64,000 nucleotides of DNA. Origin: Flavobacterium sp. N502540 (GTDB lineage: Bacteria; Bacteroidota; Bacteroidia; Flavobacteriales; Flavobacteriaceae). Positions 51,871 to 61,239 of this stretch are shown one piece after another (position 1 is the first letter of the stretch; every line of letters starts with the position of its first letter). The translations under genes and the position numbers were made by a program. The notes beneath the pieces are model-generated. The model was not told the DNA's origin, did no database searches, and saw only the letters and a program-made list of their open reading frames with translations. The stretch covers positions 3,844,001 through 3,908,000 of the forward strand of contig NZ_CP110012.1 in the NCBI RefSeq assembly GCF_025947365.1, written 5' to 3'.

Positions 51871-53736
51871 ATGTTACAGCAAAAAATTATATTCGGAGTT
51901 GATCGAAAAGAAGTTTCGCATTATACTTCTATAGAAGTTATACAAAGCATCAACAACCACCATAAATTCACAATAAAAGTACCTCATTCGGTAATAGAAC
52001 AACCCAGAGCTTTTACGATGGAAAATGCTCAAAGTTGGTTAGGAAAAGTGGTGCATATCGTTTTGGAGAGGGAAAACAATTTTCTTGGAATAGTAACCAA
52101 TATTGAGTACGCACAGGAATTAGGACATGTTGGGAGTCAAATTATCCTGACAGGTTACTCAAAAACCATTCTATTAGAATCAGGAGAAAAACTGCATTCC
52201 TGGGAAGACAGCACTTTGCAGGAAATCATACAGGAAATCATACAAGATGCAGCAGGGGAACAATTGCAAAACGATATAAAACCTGAATTTACAACCAAAA
52301 TTGATTATCAGACACAATATCTGGAAACTGATTTTAGATACATTCAGCGTTTGGCTAAACAATACAATGAATGGTTGTATTATGATGGTGAAAAACTTTT
52401 TTTTGGAAAACCAGTAGCCACAAACAAAACCATAAAATTAACTTATAATAAAGATTTATACAACCTAAACATATCGGTTAAGGCTACACCAAATCAGTTT
52501 GCGGGTTTTACTTATAATGAAAATTCCAATACCCTATATAGAGCCAAAACTCAGGACAAAATTGAAGGCTTGCCAAAACTGGGCAATCAGGCTTTTGATG
52601 CATCTGAAAAGTTATACGCTACTCCTTCTTTTGAGTACGGACGAATAGCTACTGGTGATGATATGTTTTTAGAAAGAATCTTAAAAAGAAGACAAGAAAG
52701 TGTCATGGCCGATGCTAATTTTATCACAGCAACCAGCAAAAATAATACTTTAAAGATAGGCTCTGTAATCACTATCGATTCCCAGCAGGTAATAGATAAA
52801 ATTGATGCTTATAATAAAAAGTTAGATAACAGTAAAGTTAATTACCAAACCAGTGAAATAGGAACTTACATTATCACTGAAATTACCCATAAAGCTACCG
52901 ATATCGGTGAGTACGAAAATAGTTTTAAGGCTCTGCCGGCTTTTATCAAGAAACTACCTGAGCCGCAAATAACTTTTCCATTGGCTCAAACACAACAAGC
53001 CATAGTAGTGGAGAATGCCGACCCCAAAAACAACGGAAGAATAAGAGTGAAAATGCTTTGGCAGCAAACAAAAAACTTAAGAACACCATGGCTTAGAGTG
53101 ATGACGCCCGATGCAGGATCAAGCTCTGAGGTTTCTACCAACAGAGGAATGGTTTTTATTCCTGAAGTAGGTGACCATGTGATGCTTGGTTTTCGCTATA
53201 ACGATCCTGACCGCCCTTTTGTAATTGGAAGTTTGTTTAATGGGAAAATTGGTGCCGGTGGACAAACCAACAATAATATTAAAAGTATTTACACCAGAAC
53301 TGGGAGCACTATAACCTTTGACGAAGGTGCAAGCAGCATTTTAGTCAAAGATCCATCAGGCAACACCTGGTTTATGGATGGAAAAGGGAACATTAATGTT
53401 AATGCACCAAAAAATATCACCATGCATGCTGGGGAAGATTTTATTGTTCACGCAGGTAAAAATATAAGAATTGATGCGGGCGAAAACATGGATTGTGATG
53501 CAGGAAAAAATATATCTCAAACAGCAGGTAATGATCTAACCCAAACAGCAAGCGGAGATATTACCGAGACTTCTGATAATAGAAAAGAATTGGTGGATAA
53601 AGACTTTACGCGTCAGGCAGATATTTCTAGTGAATTAGCTTCCGGGGTTACTATTTTTAGCAATAAAGAGAATTTAACCCTGCAAAGCGGTAAGACAGTA
53701 GAGGTAAATAGTGTAGAGAAATCTAAAATGTTTTAA
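51871..53736 (+). CDS. vgrG: Type VI secretion spike protein VgrG (TssI)
   Basis: The frame is open from 51781, but the first part runs through the hairpin; the ATG at 51871 (MLQQKIIFGVDRKEVSHYTS) gives 621 residues and a family-like start. It has gp27-like domains (about 10-360; SIEVIQSINNHHKFTIKVPH), a gp5 OB fold (about 365-450; VENADPKNNGRIRVKMLWQQ, then PWLRVMTPDAGSS and FIPEVGDHVMLGF) and a C-terminal beta-helix needle with repeated VNAPKNITMHAGED, IRIDAGENMDCDAG text. It trimerises as the spike tip that carries effectors. The genes that follow are its likely cargo. Confidence 0.93.
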   Translation: MLQQKIIFGVDRKEVSHYTSIEVIQSINNHHKFTIKVPHSVIEQPRAFTMENAQSWLGKVVHIVLERENNFLGIVTNIEYAQELGHVGSQIILTGYSKTILLESGEKLHSWEDSTLQEIIQEIIQDAAGEQLQNDIKPEFTTKIDYQTQYLETDFRYIQRLAKQYNEWLYYDGEKLFFGKPVATNKTIKLTYNKDLYNLNISVKATPNQFAGFTYNENSNTLYRAKTQDKIEGLPKLGNQAFDASEKLYATPSFEYGRIATGDDMFLERILKRRQESVMADANFITATSKNNTLKIGSVITIDSQQVIDKIDAYNKKLDNSKVNYQTSEIGTYIITEITHKATDIGEYENSFKALPAFIKKLPEPQITFPLAQTQQAIVVENADPKNNGRIRVKMLWQQTKNLRTPWLRVMTPDAGSSSEVSTNRGMVFIPEVGDHVMLGFRYNDPDRPFVIGSLFNGKIGAGGQTNNNIKSIYTRTGSTITFDEGASSILVKDPSGNTWFMDGKGNINVNAPKNITMHAGEDFIVHAGKNIRIDAGENMDCDAGKNISQTAGNDLTQTASGDITETSDNRKELVDKDFTRQADISSELASGVTIFSNKENLTLQSGKTVEVNSVEKSKMF

Positions 53737-53739
53737 AGT

Positions 53740-53913
53740 ATGGCAATCAACAAAATTTCTAAAAACAGGAAAGTGATCGTGAATAATGATTACAGTTTAG
53801 TAGTTGGAGGGAGATTAACGAAAATCACCAATAAATTTAATATTGAAGCTACCAGAGAGAATTTGACTTTAATTTCAAATAAAAAAATAACATCCAATGG
53901 CAACAAACGTTAG
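53740..53913 (+). CDS. 57-residue VgrG tail-like small protein
   Basis: The ATG lies 3 bp after the vgrG stop, and the frame ends TAG at 53911-53913, overlapping the lipase gene by 17 bp. The protein (MAINKISKNRKVIVNNDYSL, then VVGGRLTKITNKFNIEATRE) has the short alternating-strand pattern of the VgrG beta-helix tail. It may be an adaptor that extends the spike for the lipase, or a detached piece of a VgrG tail. Tight spacing on both sides supports translation. No named family is claimed. Confidence 0.6.
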   Translation: MAINKISKNRKVIVNNDYSLVVGGRLTKITNKFNIEATRENLTLISNKKITSNGNKR

Positions 53914-55381
53914 TTTTGGTAATTACACGCCGCCACCCCCACCTAAAGGAACAATTGATATACGAATTGGTGTTTTTTTCGATGGTACACAAAATAACAG
54001 AACAAATACAAACGCTAGATCAGCAAAAAAAGGCAGTGATGCAAATAAAGCCTACCATAAGATGTCTGATAAAGAAACGGACAGCTATATGAATGATTTA
54101 TCAAATGTTGCTCGAAAGGAACTACATTATGCCAAAGATGAATATACTGATAGTATTTATATAGAAGGTATTGGTACTGATGATTTGGGTGCTGATACAG
54201 ACGATGCATCTACTGTATTTGGAATTGGACACTTGGGGGTTGCTTATGGGTCTGGAAGTCAAGGTGTTGTATCTAAGGTAAAAAAAGGATGCGATAAGCT
54301 TGCCGAAAAAGCGTTACTATTAAAAGGCAAAGACAAAATAAATACCTTAACAGTTGACGTATTTGGTTTTAGTCGAGGTGCTGCTGCAGCTCGGAACTTT
54401 ATTTATGAATTGAGCAAAAAAAACAGTACAGATATTTGGGGTTCACATCTTGCAAAATATAAAATAGCTTACAACCGATTACAGGTTCGCTTTGTGGGAC
54501 TTTATGACACTGTTTCTTCTTATGACCCAAATGCTTCAAATACCACAACTGATCCAAACTTTGATAATGATGTTAGTGAACTACACTTAAATGATCTTAA
54601 TTTAGAAATTAACGATTTATACAAAGCTAAAAAAATAATTCATTTTTGCGCTGATGATGAGCATCGTAAAAATTTTATGCTAACGCCTACCGCAAAAAAG
54701 GCAGGAGGTCAAGATTTTTATTTACCGGGGGTACACTCTGATGTTGGAGGTTGCTATACAGATAACATGAATGAACTTAATTTTCAGATTATGGACTTAG
54801 ATAATTATTGGGGTGATGGATACAACGATGATGATTATGATGAAATACTAAATAACGATCTGACCAATTTAATTGCCCATGGATGGTTTACAAAATTAGA
54901 AGTTGTAAAACCCGATAGTGATCATCAAACCTTCATTAATCGCAAAGGCATTCGCAACACCTATAGTTTTGTTACCCTTCATCTTATGGCTGAAAAACTC
55001 AATACAGAATATAAGGGAACAATTAAAATGACAGAATTAAGTAAATATTTTGGCATTCCAAAACCGAGTAAACCGGAGCTGTTAGATTTGAACAAAGTAA
55101 AACAGCGTTTAGAGAATTACATCAACGGCAAACAACCTCAAATGACTTATTATACCTATTACGAAATCGAGCAAATGCGAAAAAAACTCGATTTAAAAAG
55201 CGCAAAGGATGTAGCGAGTTTTAATATAAAAGTGAACGACCATAATATGTTGAAGCAATTAAGAAGCAAATACATACATTGGAATTCTAGATTTGGAGAT
55301 GGGATAGGTTCTTATGAACCCAATTATAAAATTTCGGGTAAAACTATTGTTAGAACCCGCTTAAAAGAACCCAACTCATGA
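53897..55381 (+). CDS. DUF2235 alpha/beta-hydrolase, Tle1-like T6SS lipase effector
   Basis: The 494 residues contain the DUF2235 layout: RIGVFFDGTQNNR near residue 22, nucleophile elbow GFSRG with S159, the acid candidate D204 in GLYDTVSSY, and H280 in FLPGVHSDVGGCY. The family includes Tle1 phospholipases delivered by T6SS to degrade prey membranes. There is no signal peptide, as expected for a VgrG-carried effector. It lies just after vgrG and the small tail protein, and its stop overlaps the next gene (ATGA), a lipoprotein that is probably its immunity partner. Confidence 0.88.
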   Translation: MATNVSFGNYTPPPPPKGTIDIRIGVFFDGTQNNRTNTNARSAKKGSDANKAYHKMSDKETDSYMNDLSNVARKELHYAKDEYTDSIYIEGIGTDDLGADTDDASTVFGIGHLGVAYGSGSQGVVSKVKKGCDKLAEKALLLKGKDKINTLTVDVFGFSRGAAAARNFIYELSKKNSTDIWGSHLAKYKIAYNRLQVRFVGLYDTVSSYDPNASNTTTDPNFDNDVSELHLNDLNLEINDLYKAKKIIHFCADDEHRKNFMLTPTAKKAGGQDFYLPGVHSDVGGCYTDNMNELNFQIMDLDNYWGDGYNDDDYDEILNNDLTNLIAHGWFTKLEVVKPDSDHQTFINRKGIRNTYSFVTLHLMAEKLNTEYKGTIKMTELSKYFGIPKPSKPELLDLNKVKQRLENYINGKQPQMTYYTYYEIEQMRKKLDLKSAKDVASFNIKVNDHNMLKQLRSKYIHWNSRFGDGIGSYEPNYKISGKTIVRTRLKEPNS

Positions 55382-56394
55382 AAAAAAAACTTTTTTTATT
55401 ACTACTAATTATATTATTTTCTTGCAAACCCGAAATGAAAAAATACGAATGGCTGCCTACAGCTAATGCTCCAGAATTATATCCGACCTACATTCATGAC
55501 GGTCATTTTTATTTAGAAGATGGTGGTAGCGTTTACATTCCTACAGCAGGGGCAAACAGTAATGGTTGGGGAAATACTGGCTCTACCCACACACAAGGAG
55601 AAGACTTAAAAGCGCTGCCTGTAAAAATGGATATCACTTGGGCATCTTATATAGAGAAGAAATTTTATACAGGCAGTTGGGATATGCCCATCGATACTCT
55701 AAAAAAACTTTTTGAAAAAGGAACTATTGCTTGGCGAGATGGCAGAATATCGAATTATTCCGAAATAAGAGTAAGTTGTGCACCTGGTGGTATAGTGGTG
55801 GTTTGGGTATATGGTGATGACCAGCAAATAGAAGTAGCTCGTTTTCAAGCAACTGAAACCCATGTAGCTATGAAAGAATTAATTCCTGCAAATCCAACTC
55901 TCACATATGAAAAATATTTTGATGTGTCAGAATCTGTTCCAGAAGCTTATGAAAATCTAAAAAAGAGTGGTATCCAATACGATATTTGGGATATTTACCG
56001 TAAAAAATACAATTGGCGAGCTCGTGTCGAAATTCCAAATCATAAGCTCATGAACATCGGGTTTAAGATGTATAATGGAGAAGAGGAAACTATTTTTAAC
56101 AAAAAAATTATAGAACCCATTCAGGAAAATCTTTTTGAGTTAAGAGCTATACCTAAACAACTTAATTTTATTTTCGAAGACAACAAAAAGCTTCAAACTG
56201 TTTTTGAAGTTAAACCCTTTGACGAAGAAGAAATTATGGGGTTATTCAAACATGCAGACCCAAGTAAGCCAATAGAAATAATATTACGCATGAACGAGGA
56301 TTTTAGTAACCGAAGTTTAATTTTTAAACAGGGAGAGAAGGAAATTTCTATCAAGAAAATTGATTTCGAGAATATGTGGAAGTATGAAAATTAA
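55378..56394 (+). CDS. DUF2931 lipoprotein, probable lipase immunity protein
   Basis: The 338 residues start with a lipoprotein signal and lipobox ending at C16 (IILFSCKPEM). The body matches the DUF2931 pattern: YEWLPTANAPELYP, SNGWGNTGSTH, LPVKMDITWASYIEKKFYTG, then LKKLFEKGTI. It is probably a periplasmic or outer-membrane-anchored protein. DUF2931 genes often accompany DUF2235 effectors, and immunity against Tle-type lipases is commonly a periplasmic lipoprotein. The 4-bp overlap with the lipase supports the pairing. Immunity is inferred, not shown. Confidence 0.82.
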   Translation: MKKKLFLLLLIILFSCKPEMKKYEWLPTANAPELYPTYIHDGHFYLEDGGSVYIPTAGANSNGWGNTGSTHTQGEDLKALPVKMDITWASYIEKKFYTGSWDMPIDTLKKLFEKGTIAWRDGRISNYSEIRVSCAPGGIVVVWVYGDDQQIEVARFQATETHVAMKELIPANPTLTYEKYFDVSESVPEAYENLKKSGIQYDIWDIYRKKYNWRARVEIPNHKLMNIGFKMYNGEEETIFNKKIIEPIQENLFELRAIPKQLNFIFEDNKKLQTVFEVKPFDEEEIMGLFKHADPSKPIEIILRMNEDFSNRSLIFKQGEKEISIKKIDFENMWKYEN

Positions 56395-56844
56395 TAAAAT
56401 GGAATAAATATCCAAGCTAACTGAAATTCTACGATAGCACGATATTTAAAAACAATAACAATATTTTTTGCAATAAACTTAATTAGCTTAAGGGGAATAA
56501 TTATTCCTTCAATGATTATTAAAGTTTTCAATAGCAACTATAGTCTCTTAATTGACTTAATAGTCCGATTTGGCCTGTTATTCACTCCATTTATAATAGC
56601 TGTAATGATAATAGTCAGAATTTGTGTGATGATATTTGGAAAAGAAAAAACTAACAGAATTGATATATATCGCAGGAGTATACTTTTATTTTTTTTATAG
56701 AATATCTATTTTTTTTCAGAATTGTAGCTTAATTTCTAATCTGCAAAACAAAAAAATCCTATCAGGAAAATAGATTTTGGGAATATGTGCAAGCATGAAG
56801 ATTAAAAAAACAATTAAGAATAGCATAAATACTATAAGTAAAAA
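56395..56844 (+). pseudogene. Degraded immunity-gene remnant and small membrane ORF
   Basis: At about 56755-56805 the sequence encodes RKIDFGNMCKHED-stop, a diverged copy of the last residues of the DUF2931 lipoprotein (KKIDFENMWKYEN-stop). At 56512-56700 a 62-residue frame (MIIKVFNSNYSLLIDLIVRF) would make a small membrane protein with one or two spans, but nothing supports it beyond being open. The interval is best read as a duplicated immunity gene that was largely deleted. Confidence 0.5.
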
Positions 56845-57894
56845 ATGGATCTAATCTATCTTACAAAATATCCTCTAACAAAAGGAGACACACTAGAAAG
56901 TGTTGCCGAAAAATTAAATATTGAAACAGAATACTTAAAAGAGATACACAATGGTAAGGCTAGATTCTGGGATAAGATAAGAAGCAGCTTTCCTAAACAT
57001 CTCACTGAGATTTATGTTTATTCGGATGTATTGGAAGCACAATCTCTTGAGAAAGAGGTGAAAAGAGAAATAGGACGCAATCTGTTTCCTGTTAAGTTTT
57101 ATGCTTCAAAAACGTATGGCTATACTTTTGAAAATTTTGAGGGCGATCTCCTGAAGAATAAAATTCATTATGAGATAGAGGCAGTTTATAAAAAAAATGA
57201 TTTTGATTTAAAAATTATAGAAATAAATCGCAAACAAGTCTATATAAACCATAAAATGCCCGATGTTGCAGTAGAACAACTTTTAGATAAAATTGCCCAA
57301 AACCTTTTCCCAATTGCACTAAAAATCGGCGATACAGGAGAAATAAAAGCAATTGTAAACCATAACGTGATAAAAGAACGCTGGCTTGCCAATAAAGAAG
57401 AACTAACTGATTATTATAAAAAAGAACAATCGGATACTATTATACAGAAAGCAGACTTGTACTTTAATGACGAAAAAGAATTGATGAAAATGCTGTCAAA
57501 AAATTGGTTTTTCAATCTGTTTTTTAAACCTGTATATGGTTATTATCCTGAAAAAAAAGAAATCCAATATGTAGCCAAAGTGCCTTTCTTATCGAAGGGA
57601 TTACTAGAATATGAAATAGCACAGACTCTACAAAATTTTTATACTAAAAGTGGTAAGTTGATAGTAACTCTTATAGGAAAAACAAAAGACCACAGAACTA
57701 TTGATGAAGTTTTACAAAATAAAACAGTATTAGAAAAAGATCGACCTAATATTCAAACCATACAATCTCAGGGAAGCGTACAATATAAACTCAATAGTTC
57801 AGATAATAGTATATTTTCGGTAATAGGCACTTTTGAAACAAAGATGAGCAACGAAAAAATCAACAAAATTCAGATAGAAATATATCAACAATAA
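56845..57894 (+). CDS. LysM-like domain protein of T6SS cargo operon
   Basis: Residues about 8-55 (LTKGDTLESVAEKLNIETEY, LKEIHNGKA) resemble a LysM module. The remaining ~290 residues are a mixed alpha/beta region with no recognised catalytic motif (for example YEIEAVYKKNDFDLKIIEIN and TKSGKLIVTLIGKTKDHRT-like strands). There is no signal peptide. It precedes the DUF4280 cap by 30 bp and the large effector, so it may be a chaperone or adaptor that loads cargo on VgrG; this is inference. Confidence 0.65.
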   Translation: MDLIYLTKYPLTKGDTLESVAEKLNIETEYLKEIHNGKARFWDKIRSSFPKHLTEIYVYSDVLEAQSLEKEVKREIGRNLFPVKFYASKTYGYTFENFEGDLLKNKIHYEIEAVYKKNDFDLKIIEINRKQVYINHKMPDVAVEQLLDKIAQNLFPIALKIGDTGEIKAIVNHNVIKERWLANKEELTDYYKKEQSDTIIQKADLYFNDEKELMKMLSKNWFFNLFFKPVYGYYPEKKEIQYVAKVPFLSKGLLEYEIAQTLQNFYTKSGKLIVTLIGKTKDHRTIDEVLQNKTVLEKDRPNIQTIQSQGSVQYKLNSSDNSIFSVIGTFETKMSNEKINKIQIEIYQQ

Positions 57895-57924
57895 ATTTTG
57901 TCTGAATCTAAAACATAAAAAATT

Positions 57925-58413
57925 ATGGCAGAAAAACATGTAGTTGTTCATGGGGCTACTTGTGAGTGTAAGTTTAGTGAAGTTCCTCAAACGGATATTC
58001 TACAGGTAAAAACGCACTCCAAACATTATGGTAATGACAAAGACGGCTCTAAAAAACTCATTGCTACCACCAAAGAAATTGGGCAGACTCTCAAGTCAAA
58101 TACTTTTGGTAAATGTAAAAAACAGCCCATGGGTTCTAGTTACAAGCCTTGTCAGGCTGTTATTTCAGAATGGAGTAATTTTTATAAGGAAGTTGTTCTC
58201 TCTAATCAAGGCCAGATACTGCTTGAAGACAGCAAAGCCACTTGTCCCATAGGTGGACCGGATTGCATAAGTATAAAAAACCACGGACAGGTTGCGGAAC
58301 TAAGCAAACAAAATGTCAAAAACACCAGTCCTGAAGTTACAGCTGAGTTATTTCCGGGCTTTGATCTGGAGGATTCAGAAAATGATATTTTAAAAATACC
58401 GAATAATTTATAA
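57925..58413 (+). CDS. DUF4280 PAAR-like spike tip protein
   Basis: The 162 residues show the DUF4280 pattern: VVVHGATCECKFSEVPQTDI near the start, TFGKCKKQPMGSSYKPCQAVI with paired cysteines in the middle, and SKATCPIGGPDCISIKNHGQ with a CPIGG turn near the C-terminus. DUF4280 proteins are PAAR-like and cap the VgrG needle, linking it to a specific effector. The candidate effector gene starts 10 bp downstream, so the two are probably delivered together. Confidence 0.88.
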   Translation: MAEKHVVVHGATCECKFSEVPQTDILQVKTHSKHYGNDKDGSKKLIATTKEIGQTLKSNTFGKCKKQPMGSSYKPCQAVISEWSNFYKEVVLSNQGQILLEDSKATCPIGGPDCISIKNHGQVAELSKQNVKNTSPEVTAELFPGFDLEDSENDILKIPNNL

Positions 58414-58423
58414 TACAAATTAG

Positions 58424-61237
58424 ATGGAAAAGCAAGTACACATCATACCCAAAAAGGTAGAGGAAGGACAAAAATATGATTCCGGGCTAAACAGTTTAGT
58501 ATTAAAAAAAGCCGGGCATTTTAATATAGCAATAAAAGAAATAGAGGATTTAAAGAAACAAAAGCCCAAAGCACCAAAGCCCATTACCGAATTATCGACT
58601 AAGGAATATAATAACTTAAACAAGACGGGAAAATGGAATTACAATGTTGATGTAAAGCAATATAATATTGATATTAAAAAATACGATGAAAAATTAAAGT
58701 TGTATAATGAACGTTTAAAAAAATTTGAAGATTTAAATTGGGGATGGCAATTAATACATACCGGATTGGATCCTAGTATAATTACACACAATATTGGTTT
58801 TAAAAAAGGGATTCATGATCGTATCTCATTTCCTGAATTATTAGAAGGAGGAGGTATTGCGTGGCTTGAAGCTTGGCACGAAAATGAAAAGCCAAAAGGA
58901 AAATCCCCCTTTGGATTGTATGTGCAGGCAGAAGGTGTTCCTGGCATTATTCGTACAGAATGGACGGACTCAAAATACAATACTATTGCCAGTACAACAG
59001 AAGTCGCTTTTGGATCTAAGGTACTATTACATATCTATACCACTGGATTGTATGGTCAAGAAGTCGAGGTGCATTTGGTAGATAGTGATACATTTACTCC
59101 TAATGATAAACTAAAAATTTCCGGAGCAGATTTTTTTACCCGTGAGGTAAAGGTTCATAAACTAAAGCCTAACGATATTAATAAAAAAGGCGTATCGGAT
59201 GTACTCACAATAAATGATGCTCCGGTAAACCACGCCCAAAAAATAGAATTAGAGGTAATACTTGATCGTGCTTGGATAAAAACAGCGGGAGAGCATTTAA
59301 AAATATACCCTTTAGTAAAATCTATAAAAACAGGAACTTTTTTTACCGATTTTGGTAGAAGTTATTTACAAGTATGTACAAATAAAAAGAGTGTTTTACT
59401 TGAGAAGCAACCAATTCCAGCTACCAATATGCCACTTATCGTAGGAGATGTAGAAACTAATGTAGCGCATTTTCAACATTGTAGGTATGATAGTATTAAG
59501 CTAGATGGTGTCTCAATTTTTGATTCAAATAATATCTACCAACGAATAACCAAAACAATCACTGTAGATGTTATTGCAGGAAAGAAAAAAGCTAGTGTTC
59601 TTGATTTTGATTTTGATACTGTCGAATGTGAAAATAGACCTGCCAAGCACATTAGCAAAGAACTTACAGTATCTAGCATCCCTAAAGATTATGAGTTAAA
59701 AATAGATCCCAGTTCTAAGGCTGAGCATAAGGCTAAAAAAGAAGAAAAAGAATTAATAAAATCAGAATCGAATCGTGAGTCCTCAATGATGGGGATGAAA
59801 ACAACACAGAAAGAAAATGTAGCAAAAGAAAAAGGTATTGTTACTGTCAGACAAAAACAAATAGAGTTTGATGCCTTTTATAATTATGATATTCCACAAG
59901 ATGCAAATGCTGCAACTACTTTTTATAAAGCAATGAAGTATTTTTGGCTTCCAAATTTGGGCGCAGATAAGATATATAATATTAAAGCAATTGCTAGTAC
60001 TTGCGCTTTTAAGCAAAATGTAAATATTGCTATCTATCCTGATATTAAGTGGACATTAAAATTTGGTTTTAATGTAGAGAAAGGCGATATAGAAAAACTC
60101 AATAGAAAAGGAGGAACATTTGCACCATTAAAAACTTTTGAAGATAAAGCAGAAGAAAATGACAAAGCTTATTTTGAAAAAAATAAAAGCCAAAAAGAAA
60201 CATTAGAAAGAGCTGAAAAGTATTTTACAGAAAAGTACAACCTTAAGCCCAAAACTGAAACAGCAGCTCCTGTGACAAAAGGTAAAAGTTTCAAGCAGTT
60301 ATTAGAAATTTTACAAAGAATAACGATATCATTAGAAGAAGAGCATTATGGAGGTGATATAAAAAATGAATTGACAGAAGAGTTCGTAAAACAACTTTAT
60401 GAACAAGCAAAAACAGTTATAGATCTTGCAAAAATTGGCATAGAATTACTTGAAGGCAAACATGACCAAAATAATTATACGCCAGAGGATGATAAAAACA
60501 TAGAAGGATTGATGGCTAAACTAAAAAGAAAAACCGTTGAGTATGAAATGTTATATCCAAAATTATCTTTCGCTGGCTCCTGGTTTTATGAACAAATAGA
60601 TGCTAAACGATATCCAGAGTTAGCGGGAAGACAAGGTTTAGGTGTAGATTTAATGCTAAACGCTGCACCACTTATTGGCGTTACCATAAAATGGGATATT
60701 TTGGAACTTTTATGCAGAAGACACCCCATTGCTTATGCAATTCTAAAAGCTATCGATGCGTTATTATATATCTTAGCAGATGATAGTAGTGCTATTAAAT
60801 GCGATTTCTCCGTTACAGGAAAAATAGATAGTGTCATTGATTTACAGCATAATATGTTAGCTGGTTTTAAAGATTTTAATATAAAGGGAAAAAGTACAAT
60901 ACAAACTAATATTATATTAGAATTACGGCTTAATAATAGTATAAAATTGGGGAAATTTGAAGTTTTGGTAAAAAGAGGCCTAAGTACAGGGGCTTCTGTT
61001 GGTCTAGGAATTGAAGATGTATATGGTGTGGATAATAGCGGTATATATGTTAAAAAAGATCTAGTTTTTGAAGGAATTAAGTTTTCTTTCGAAGCTGAAG
61101 GTTCGGCCGAGTTAGGAAAACAAGAAGGCAAAAGAAAAAAAAGTATGCTTAAATTGGGAGGAAAAATAACAGGAGAAATAACAATGCTGGCTCATACATT
61201 TTCAACAGATAAAATGTACATAAATAAAAGATCATAG
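58424..61237 (+). CDS. Large candidate T6SS effector of unknown type
   Basis: The 937-residue protein has no signal peptide. Residues about 1-110 are lysine-rich and helical. About 130-420 is a beta-rich region with two or more Ig-like segments (TEWTDSKYNTIASTTEVAFG). A charged linker (about 440-490) leads to a second part with a helical stretch (about 590-700) and a moderately hydrophobic segment (about 740-790; LNAAPLIGVTIKWDILELL, HPIAYAILKAIDALLYI), followed by C-terminal amphipathic strands. The hydrophobic segment recalls membrane-acting effectors. It follows the DUF4280 cap and precedes a lipoprotein and a polytopic membrane protein, the usual effector-immunity order. No enzyme motif was found. 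Confidence 0.7.
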   Translation: MEKQVHIIPKKVEEGQKYDSGLNSLVLKKAGHFNIAIKEIEDLKKQKPKAPKPITELSTKEYNNLNKTGKWNYNVDVKQYNIDIKKYDEKLKLYNERLKKFEDLNWGWQLIHTGLDPSIITHNIGFKKGIHDRISFPELLEGGGIAWLEAWHENEKPKGKSPFGLYVQAEGVPGIIRTEWTDSKYNTIASTTEVAFGSKVLLHIYTTGLYGQEVEVHLVDSDTFTPNDKLKISGADFFTREVKVHKLKPNDINKKGVSDVLTINDAPVNHAQKIELEVILDRAWIKTAGEHLKIYPLVKSIKTGTFFTDFGRSYLQVCTNKKSVLLEKQPIPATNMPLIVGDVETNVAHFQHCRYDSIKLDGVSIFDSNNIYQRITKTITVDVIAGKKKASVLDFDFDTVECENRPAKHISKELTVSSIPKDYELKIDPSSKAEHKAKKEEKELIKSESNRESSMMGMKTTQKENVAKEKGIVTVRQKQIEFDAFYNYDIPQDANAATTFYKAMKYFWLPNLGADKIYNIKAIASTCAFKQNVNIAIYPDIKWTLKFGFNVEKGDIEKLNRKGGTFAPLKTFEDKAEENDKAYFEKNKSQKETLERAEKYFTEKYNLKPKTETAAPVTKGKSFKQLLEILQRITISLEEEHYGGDIKNELTEEFVKQLYEQAKTVIDLAKIGIELLEGKHDQNNYTPEDDKNIEGLMAKLKRKTVEYEMLYPKLSFAGSWFYEQIDAKRYPELAGRQGLGVDLMLNAAPLIGVTIKWDILELLCRRHPIAYAILKAIDALLYILADDSSAIKCDFSVTGKIDSVIDLQHNMLAGFKDFNIKGKSTIQTNIILELRLNNSIKLGKFEVLVKRGLSTGASVGLGIEDVYGVDNSGIYVKKDLVFEGIKFSFEAEGSAELGKQEGKRKKSMLKLGGKITGEITMLAHTFSTDKMYINKRS

Positions 61238-61239
61238 TT

